From contig NZ_HE978513.1 of assembly GCF_000311725.1 (NCBI RefSeq), positions 222,252 to 286,251 of the forward strand: DNA of 64,000 nucleotides. The letters run 5' to 3'. Under the pieces are notes generated by a model, which ran no database searches, was not told the DNA's origin, and worked only from the letters and a program-made list of their open reading frames with translations. Below, in pieces: positions 58,400-64,000 of the stretch (positions are counted from its first letter, which is position 1; every line of letters begins with the position of its first letter). This stretch comes from Robertmurraya massiliosenegalensis JC6. GTDB lineage: Bacteria; Bacillota; Bacilli; Bacillales; Cytobacillaceae. The translations under genes and the position numbers were made by a program.

Positions 58400-58847
58400 C
58401 TAAAATGACCCTTTGACGATCAAACATTATTTTCTCGTCTTTTTCATTTTCATGATCGTATCCAAGTAAATGGAGTAAGCCATGTACAGCTAAAAATCCA
58501 ATTTCTCGTTCGAAGCTATGACCGTATTCCTCTGCTTGCTCATGAGCTTTCTTAATGGAGATGATAATATCTCCTAACACTCGTGGAATATCACTGCCAC
58601 TTACCTCGATTTCCCCTTCTCCCATTTCTTCTAAAGCAAAGGAAATGACATCGGTCGGATAGTCTTTGCCGCGATACTCCCGATTAATTTCTTGAATTCT
58701 GTCATTGGTTACAAATGTGACCGAAAGTTCGCTTCCTGCCTCAACCTCTTCTTTTTTTGCTGTGAAATCGAGCAATTTTTCAAGCTGACTAATCAGCTCT
58801 TCTCCAACCTCATTCGTTTCATCTAAAAAATCAATATTCAAACTCAT
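58377..58847 (-). CDS. ybeY: rRNA maturation RNase YbeY
   Basis: A 156-residue metalloprotein. The zinc motif [11 protein letters not shown] near residues 125-135 is complete, with [12 protein letters not shown] upstream. It works in 16S rRNA 3' processing and ribosome quality control. It overlaps pgpH by four bases and dgkA by 23, so pgpH-ybeY-dgkA form one unit. Confidence 0.94.
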   Translation of the reverse strand: MSLNIDFLDETNEVGEELISQLEKLLDFTAKKEEVEAGSELSVTFVTNDRIQEINREYRGKDYPTDVISFALEEMGEGEIEVSGSDIPRVLGDIIISIKKAHEQAEEYGHSFEREIGFLAVHGLLHLLGYDHENEKDEKIMFDRQRVILDEYGLQR

Positions 58848-61048
58848 GCTTGCTTCACCTTCTGTTTTGTCATTTCTGGATATTCAATCCGCGAATGGAA
58901 AATCCCTTTCAATGTTTCGCATAATGTATTGGCCACTATTTCTAATTCTTTTAAAGTCAAATCACATTCATTTAACTGTCCGTCCTGCAAACGATCAGCA
59001 ATGATATTTCGAACCAGGCCCTCAATTTGTTCAGGATTTGGACTAGACATGGAACGCACTGCAGCTTCAACGCTATCAGCAATCCCGATAATCGCCGTTT
59101 CCTTCGTCTGAGCTTTCGGACCAGGATAGCGATAATCCTTTTCTTCGATATCCAAGCCATTTTCCTTCGCCTTATGGTAGAAGAATTTCAAACAAGTTGT
59201 ACCATGATGTTGTTCGGCAATATCGACAATTTCTTTTGGCAACTTATATTTACGCAAAATTTCTGCCCCATCAGTAGCATGAGCAATAATGATATTCTTA
59301 CTCGTTTGCGGCGGTAAGCGATCATGCGGATTCTCAATATTCATCTGATTTTCAATAAAAAACTGTGGCCGATTCGTTTTTCCAATATCATGATAGTAAC
59401 AGCCTACTCTTGCTAAAAGTCCATTTGCCCCTATCGCTTCGCATGCCGACTCAGATAAATTTGCCACCATGACACTATGATGGTAAGTTCCTGGTGCCTC
59501 CGTCAAAATTTTCCTCAGCAATGGGTGATTTGGGTTTGACAATTCGATTAAGCGCATCGTCGATAAGATCCCAAAACCAGCCTCAAAAAATGGCAATAAT
59601 CCGATTGTTAATACCGCTGATGTAATTCCCGAAATAAACGCTGCCGTGAAATAGAAAGTATATTCTAGTGCATTATAATGGGCATTTTGCATAAATACGA
59701 GCGCAAATATAACCATCAAATTAATCGCTGAGATGAACAACCCAGCTTGTAAAATTTTCGCTCTTTGATTTTGCTTACTTAAAAATAAAATACCCGCAAT
59801 CCCGCTACATAATAGATAAATCCCAATGTGAAAATTTAAAGCAGATGTGACTCCCTCATTGAAAATAATCGTTGCACAAAGGGCAATGGACACGGTCCAA
59901 AGCAGAGCAAGGCGCTCATCAATCAATATTTTGATCAGCATCGCACCCATTGCAACAGGAAATACATAGCCAACTTCTGAATACTCAATCTGAATAAAAC
60001 TGATTCCCTTTAACAGCACAATCGATAAAATAAAGATAATGCTAAACAAAAGGAGATAATTTTGTCTCGTTTCCCCTTTAAGCTTTAATTCATAGAAATA
60101 ATAATATAAGGCAGATAACAATATCATGATGAATAAACCTAACCCGATAAACGGCAACCAAGAATTCTCATTATCCAATAAACCGACAAGCTCTAATTGG
60201 CGGTAAATTTCCTGGTTTATCAACTGGTTTTCTTCAACAAGAATTTGCCCCTGTAGAATTTTTACCGGTTCTACACTTTCTCGTGCTTGTTGCCTAAGTT
60301 CTTGAGTCGCTTCCAAATCAAAAAACTCATTTTGCATGACAGCATATCGCCCAAGTTCAATGACGGCGTTTTTTAAGCTATTTTCTAAGTTGGCGTATCG
60401 TAACTCATCTTCCACTCTTTTTTTAGAATTCTCCACTTCATCAGCAGGAATTTTATTCTTCATGACATTATTAATGGCCGTAACTGTTAAGTCTTTGGCA
60501 ATGGAAAGTTCATTTGACGATGCTGAGACAAGGGCTGTAAATGTAGAATCGGAAACATCGTTTGCTACATCTTCTGATAGGCGTTCTTTTAGCATCCCTA
60601 TTTTTTCTTGTGTAGATATAGGCTCAGGGGGTGTTTCGTTAGCTGTAGCCCCTTCTGCTGCTCCATCATCTGATTCCTCATTACTTGTTGCTGCTTCAGC
60701 TTCTGAAGCTTCAATCTCCTTGTTGACAGCAATAGATGAATCAAAAATAGACGTAATGAGGTCAACTCGATTTTCATTTATTTCCTTTTTGACAACATAA
60801 ACATCGGCTACTTGCTCTTCTGCTACCTCTCTTTTTCTTTCCGTACTTTCCCGATCAGAGACAGTAACTGGTGATCTGATTGCTTCTGTGGACACAGAAA
60901 ATAGATTTAAATTCAATTTTTCAGGCTTAACATTACTAAACATGACGAGGTACAAAACAAAGCCCAAAATAAGGAATAACACGACTCTGAAGAATGTAAC
61001 ATCTAATAAATTTCGTATTTTGGTCAATTGTCGCTGTAATTTTTCCAT
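58844..61048 (-). CDS. pgpH: Cyclic-di-AMP phosphodiesterase PgpH
   Basis: A 734-residue 7TMR-HD family protein. One N-terminal helix (about 20-38) and an extracellular domain of about 250 residues with an acidic, low-complexity insert (residues 110-140) precede seven membrane helices (about 290-490). The cytoplasmic HD domain has HHSVMVANL and [14 protein letters not shown]. It hydrolyses c-di-AMP to pApA, controlling osmolyte and potassium balance. The low-complexity insert seems longer than usual. Start ATG 61046-61048 follows TAGGAGGAT. Confidence 0.93.
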   Translation of the reverse strand: MEKLQRQLTKIRNLLDVTFFRVVLFLILGFVLYLVMFSNVKPEKLNLNLFSVSTEAIRSPVTVSDRESTERKREVAEEQVADVYVVKKEINENRVDLITSIFDSSIAVNKEIEASEAEAATSNEESDDGAAEGATANETPPEPISTQEKIGMLKERLSEDVANDVSDSTFTALVSASSNELSIAKDLTVTAINNVMKNKIPADEVENSKKRVEDELRYANLENSLKNAVIELGRYAVMQNEFFDLEATQELRQQARESVEPVKILQGQILVEENQLINQEIYRQLELVGLLDNENSWLPFIGLGLFIMILLSALYYYFYELKLKGETRQNYLLLFSIIFILSIVLLKGISFIQIEYSEVGYVFPVAMGAMLIKILIDERLALLWTVSIALCATIIFNEGVTSALNFHIGIYLLCSGIAGILFLSKQNQRAKILQAGLFISAINLMVIFALVFMQNAHYNALEYTFYFTAAFISGITSAVLTIGLLPFFEAGFGILSTMRLIELSNPNHPLLRKILTEAPGTYHHSVMVANLSESACEAIGANGLLARVGCYYHDIGKTNRPQFFIENQMNIENPHDRLPPQTSKNIIIAHATDGAEILRKYKLPKEIVDIAEQHHGTTCLKFFYHKAKENGLDIEEKDYRYPGPKAQTKETAIIGIADSVEAAVRSMSSPNPEQIEGLVRNIIADRLQDGQLNECDLTLKELEIVANTLCETLKGIFHSRIEYPEMTKQKVKQA

Positions 61049-61302
61049 TCTTATATCCTCCTACATCGTCAAAAGTAATGCAGCTTCAATTAAATATTTG
61101 ATGCCTAAATAGATGACGTTATTATATGTATATGGTTATTGACGATGAAAATAAACATGACCGGTCGTTCTTTCTTTTACGCTGTTGTTGAAAAGAGCCG
61201 TATTTTTATTACGACCTTTTGTCCTAAAGATGGCGTACACTTATGAAAATGATAACAGGTTTCCTTCCAAGTTTCACCTATATTTTTCTAAATTTGTACA
61301 GC

Positions 61303-61332
61303 AAAAAGCCGTCTGGATGGTCCAAACGGCTT
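61303..61332 (-). terminator. Terminator overlapping the phoH stop
   Basis: AAGCCGT and TGGA pair with TCCA and ACGGCTT, followed by five U on the minus strand. The upstream arm includes two bases of the phoH stop. The 280-bp gap to pgpH holds no other feature I can support. Confidence 0.85.
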
Positions 61333-62299
61333 ACTGCTCTTGGGTTTCATGATCATATGCTTGAATAATTTTGGCAACTAATGGATGTCTGACAACATCA
61401 CTTTGCTCAAGATGAACAATGCCAATACCTTTTACATCCTTTAATCTTTTCTCTGCTTCAATTAGCCCTGATTGAACGCCTTTTGGTAGATCAATTTGCG
61501 TTTTGTCACCGGTAATCACCATCTTTGATCCAAAACCAAGACGAGTAAGAAACATCTTCATTTGTGCCTTAGTCGTATTTTGAGCTTCATCTAAAATGAC
61601 AAAAGCATCCTCTAATGTTCTCCCCCGCATATAGGCCAATGGAGCAATTTCAATCGTTCCTCTGTCAATCATTCTACCCGTGTGCTCTGTCCCTAAAATA
61701 TCATGTAAAGCATCATATAATGGCCTTAAATAAGGGTCTACTTTTTCTTTTAAATCACCTGGTAAAAAGCCGAGACTCTCCCCTGCTTCTACTGCTGGTC
61801 TAGTGAGGATGATACGCTTTACACTTCCATTTTTCAATGCATGAATGGCCATAACTACTGCTAAATAGGTTTTACCTGTCCCTGCTGGACCAATGCCAAA
61901 GACAAGATCATTCTTCTTCATCGCTGAAATATAATATTGCTGTCCAAGCGTTTTAACCCGGATTGATTTCCCTTTAGCATTCTTCGTAATTTCTTCTTCA
62001 TAAATATCCTTGAAATAGTTGAGTTGCCCTTTCTTTGCCATCTGAATGGCATACATGACATCTCGACCCGAAATATTTATACCCTTACGAAATACGTAAA
62101 GCAGCTGTTCAATGATGCGTGAGACAAGCTCAACATTGTCCTCACTCCCAGATACAAGAACCGTTTCCCCTCTAGTTACTACAGATACAGCTAACTCTTC
62201 TTCTAAAATTTTGATATTTGCATCTGAGTTACCAAGTAAAGAAACAGCTTCATTCGGGTTCTCTAATTGTACTCTAATCGTTGTAAATTCTTCTGTCAT
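61331..62299 (-). CDS. phoH: PhoH-like ATPase
   Basis: A 322-residue PhoH/YbeZ protein. An N-terminal KH-like domain spans about 1-90. The P-loop GPAGTGKT is at 137-144, Walker B is FVILDEAQN, and the sensor is MVITGDKTQID. It is a predicted RNA-linked ATPase that accompanies YbeY in rRNA processing. Its ATG overlaps the yqfD stop by four bases. Confidence 0.93.
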   Translation of the reverse strand: MTEEFTTIRVQLENPNEAVSLLGNSDANIKILEEELAVSVVTRGETVLVSGSEDNVELVSRIIEQLLYVFRKGINISGRDVMYAIQMAKKGQLNYFKDIYEEEITKNAKGKSIRVKTLGQQYYISAMKKNDLVFGIGPAGTGKTYLAVVMAIHALKNGSVKRIILTRPAVEAGESLGFLPGDLKEKVDPYLRPLYDALHDILGTEHTGRMIDRGTIEIAPLAYMRGRTLEDAFVILDEAQNTTKAQMKMFLTRLGFGSKMVITGDKTQIDLPKGVQSGLIEAEKRLKDVKGIGIVHLEQSDVVRHPLVAKIIQAYDHETQEQ

Positions 62300-63489
62300 T
62301 CCGACTCTCCTTGAATGATGGGGTATGATTTTGCAATATTCTCGTTCACTTGGAAATGCATTATTAAATATACTTTACCATTCTGAATTGTTTGACGCAA
62401 AACATTTTCTCCCTTAATGATAGCATCCTCAGGTAGTTCATTTTTTATATCAGCTCTCGCCATTTCTTTTGCAACCTCGATGGCCTCATCATTTTTATAG
62501 AGTTTTTTAACCTGTTCACTCTCACGATATGTATCTTGAACATAGACAATAGGCAGCTCCCACTTTAAAAACTTAAATTTATCTTCCTTCGTTTCTTTTT
62601 CAAAAGTTTTGAAGTTGTGATCCTTAAATCCCCAGATTGGTATCGGAAAATCGGCAATTCGGAGAGAGTATTTTCTTATTTCATTGCCATTAAATACTTG
62701 TAAATTGCTTTCTAATGGTAATACCACTTCAGACTTGTACCATGTTTCACCAAGAATTTCTCCCTTTGCTGAGACAGACTTTGTCTTTCCTTCTTTCCCA
62801 ATTTGACCAGAAACTAATAATTGTCCCGGTTTAACATAATCGTGGACATCGACCTTTGGTTGCCCTTCCTCAACAAACATATCTACGATTACTGCTTTTT
62901 TTGTCGCTACAAGATTTTGAGGGCCAAGCTTCTCTGGCTCCTCCGGTACATTTTTTTCAACCACTTGAAGATGATAAGTTGTCCCTAGTAACTCCACACC
63001 AACCCATGTTACCTCTTCAATCGCATTCATTACTGCTCGCTGAATCCCTTCCGGCTCTTCCACAAAAAATTGCAACTTTCCTTTTTTCACACCAATGGCA
63101 TCAAGCTCTTTTCTGATCTTATGCTCTGTAGCTGGATCTGCGCCCTTAATTTCAATCCCCCAAATCATATTAGACAAAATAAAAAGACACATGAAAAATA
63201 TGAGTACACCTGCCATGAAGCCACTGTTTTTAAAGAGGCGGCGAATTAAAAACGGGAGGCCTGTCCGTTTTAAAAACGTCACTTTACAGCCAGAATTCTT
63301 TACCACTTGCTTCAATTTTTTAATATCCTTTAATGACATTTTAAAGGTCACCATTTCGTAACCATGCTTTTTCACATCCCAAATTAATATCCCGTTTGTC
63401 GTTAAACGATTTATAAACCTCTCTAGACCGTTTCCTGTTACTTTAATGGTGACAATCCCCCAATAAAAATAAAGCCATTGATTCCTCAT
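62296..63489 (-). CDS. yqfD: Sporulation protein YqfD
   Basis: A 397-residue protein of the YqfD family. A cytoplasmic N-terminal domain of about 90 residues leads to one membrane helix (about 90-110). A large extracellular domain follows, with a BON/FtsQ-like start (DPATEHKIRKELDAIGVKKG) and beta-rich segments. In B. subtilis it is under sigma-E control and needed for sporulation; the exact role is unknown. It follows yqfC by about 70 bp and overlaps phoH. Confidence 0.88.
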   Translation of the reverse strand: MRNQWLYFYWGIVTIKVTGNGLERFINRLTTNGILIWDVKKHGYEMVTFKMSLKDIKKLKQVVKNSGCKVTFLKRTGLPFLIRRLFKNSGFMAGVLIFFMCLFILSNMIWGIEIKGADPATEHKIRKELDAIGVKKGKLQFFVEEPEGIQRAVMNAIEEVTWVGVELLGTTYHLQVVEKNVPEEPEKLGPQNLVATKKAVIVDMFVEEGQPKVDVHDYVKPGQLLVSGQIGKEGKTKSVSAKGEILGETWYKSEVVLPLESNLQVFNGNEIRKYSLRIADFPIPIWGFKDHNFKTFEKETKEDKFKFLKWELPIVYVQDTYRESEQVKKLYKNDEAIEVAKEMARADIKNELPEDAIIKGENVLRQTIQNGKVYLIMHFQVNENIAKSYPIIQGESE

Positions 63490-63559
63490 CTCTTTGCCTC
63501 CTGCACTTCTTTTTAAAGGAAAGAAAACCCCCTTACGATTTCCTTTCCTTATTAACGCC

Positions 63560-63844
63560 TTACTCCTTCACAAAGATGACTTGATCGATTTTTCCTTCAA
63601 GAAGAATTTCTTCAGGAAGAATCGTCTTGATGACAAATGCCTTTCCCTTTACTAATAATTGCCCTTGCTTTAAGAGCAATCTAATTTCCTTATCAGAAAA
63701 TGCAATCAATCCCCGGTGGTTCTCAATGTATATATGAATTTGACCAATCATTGTTATTCGGGGTAGGTCCATCATGACATCCTGAGGAAGCTCCATATGC
63801 TTAGTCATCCAGCTTTTCACCTGATGTCCCCACTTTTTTGCCAT
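63560..63844 (-). CDS. yqfC: Sporulation protein YqfC
   Basis: A 94-residue protein of the YqfC/YabP family, starting MAKKWGHQVKSWMTKH. The conserved PRITMIGQIHIYIENHRGLIAFS and ILLEGKIDQVIF segments form a small beta fold. YabP-type proteins act at the forespore surface in sporulation. I chose ATG 63842-63844. Its site AAAGGGGG lies ten bases upstream, inside the hairpin described next. An ATG seven codons earlier is also open. Confidence 0.85.
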   Translation of the reverse strand: MAKKWGHQVKSWMTKHMELPQDVMMDLPRITMIGQIHIYIENHRGLIAFSDKEIRLLLKQGQLLVKGKAFVIKTILPEEILLEGKIDQVIFVKE

Positions 63845-63892
63845 AAAAAAAGAACCCCCTTTCATCTCATATTTATGAGATGAAAGGGGGTT
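63845..63892 (-). terminator. Hairpin with U-tract covering the yqfC ribosome site
   Basis: Plus-strand 63853-63870 and 63875-63892 are an 18-bp perfect inverted repeat with a 4-nt loop. On the minus strand it is followed by C and seven U that end at the yqfC ATG. It looks like the terminator of the upstream gene (stop at 63906), but its 3' arm holds AAAGGGGG, the yqfC ribosome binding site. It may terminate, mask the site, or both. Confidence 0.85.
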
Positions 63893-63905
63893 CTAGCACT
63901 TCTTT

Positions 63906-64000
63906 TTATCGTGAGCGATAGTTCATCGAACGATGGGGCTTTTTTGCCCGTGGTGGGCCAAGAATTTCAGACCAAATAATCGCGTCTGCCAGCTTTTCGC
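63906..64000 (-). CDS. 3' end of a gene, C-terminus only
   Basis: A 30-residue C-terminus ending WSEILGPPRAKKPHRSMNYRSR and then TAA at 63906-63908, truncated by the window edge. I cannot name the protein; in B. subtilis the gene before yqfC is yqfB. The basic, proline-containing tail is visible, nothing more. Its stop lies 13 bp before the 18-bp hairpin. Confidence 0.55.
   Translation of the reverse strand, partial: EKLADAIIWSEILGPPRAKKPHRSMNYRSR

Noticed and set aside
60336-60800. Plus-strand frame of 154 codons
   Set aside because: Serine/alanine-rich antisense reading of the pgpH extracellular domain.

Overview
The window is a low-GC Gram-positive chromosome segment from an endospore-forming member of the Bacillaceae. 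It carries the block that in Bacillus subtilis runs roughly from yqgX to yqfC, in nearly the same order: yqgX-W-U-T-S, glcK, yqgQ, gluP, yqgO, yqgN, rpmG, phoU-pstBACS, pbpA, yqgE, sodA, yqgC, ispG, yqfW, zur, nfo, cshB, ispH, yqfO, trmK, cccA, sigA, dnaG, yqfL, ccpN, glyS, glyQ, recO, yqzL, era, cdd, dgkA, ybeY, pgpH, phoH, yqfD, yqfC. Sporulation genes (a GerA-family protein, yqfC, yqfD), Bacillus-type ribosome binding sites and use of TTG/GTG starts agree with this. I see no prophage, insertion sequence, CRISPR array, rRNA or tRNA. Gene names follow B. subtilis usage and rest on recognition of the protein sequences, not on a search.

Layout. 1-15 kb: a MidA-type methyltransferase, envelope and secreted proteins (lipoprotein YqgU, LysM carboxypeptidase YqgT, LTA-synthase paralogue YqgS), glucokinase, a lone GerA-type germination subunit, rhomboid protease GluP, and a yqgN-DUF92-ldh-yqgO run. 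15-22 kb: an unrecognised gene, a two-gene membrane module, then phoU and the Pst phosphate transporter behind phased PhoP boxes. 22-33 kb: pbpA, an MFS transporter, sodA, a divergent FNR-type regulator, a Na/Pi cotransporter, yqfZ, ispG and yqfX. 33-45 kb: zinc uptake (znuC-znuB-zur) with a Zur operator, DNA repair, an RNA helicase, ispH, trmK, cytochrome c and an acyl-CoA dehydrogenase with a cre-like site. 45-64 kb: the macromolecular synthesis operon (yqxD-dnaG-sigA), ccpN/yqfL, glyQS behind a glycine T-box, recO-yqzL-era-cdd, and dgkA-ybeY-pgpH-phoH-yqfD-yqfC.

Regulation readable from sequence: five hexamers at exact 11-bp phase upstream of pstS; a sigma-A promoter whose start region is covered by a Zur box; a T-box leader with a GGC specifier; an FNR/CRP-type half-palindrome before the fnr gene; and a cre match before the acyl-CoA dehydrogenase. 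Many intrinsic terminators lie on or next to the stop codon.

The window is mostly conserved core genome. The strongest material outside known genes is a pair of about 260-bp dispersed intergenic repeats (33988-34253 and 57680-57938). Each is built from four 21-bp units with conserved spacing, and each copy carries its own base variant in all three direct units. The second is an 18-bp perfect hairpin plus U-tract that contains the yqfC ribosome binding site.
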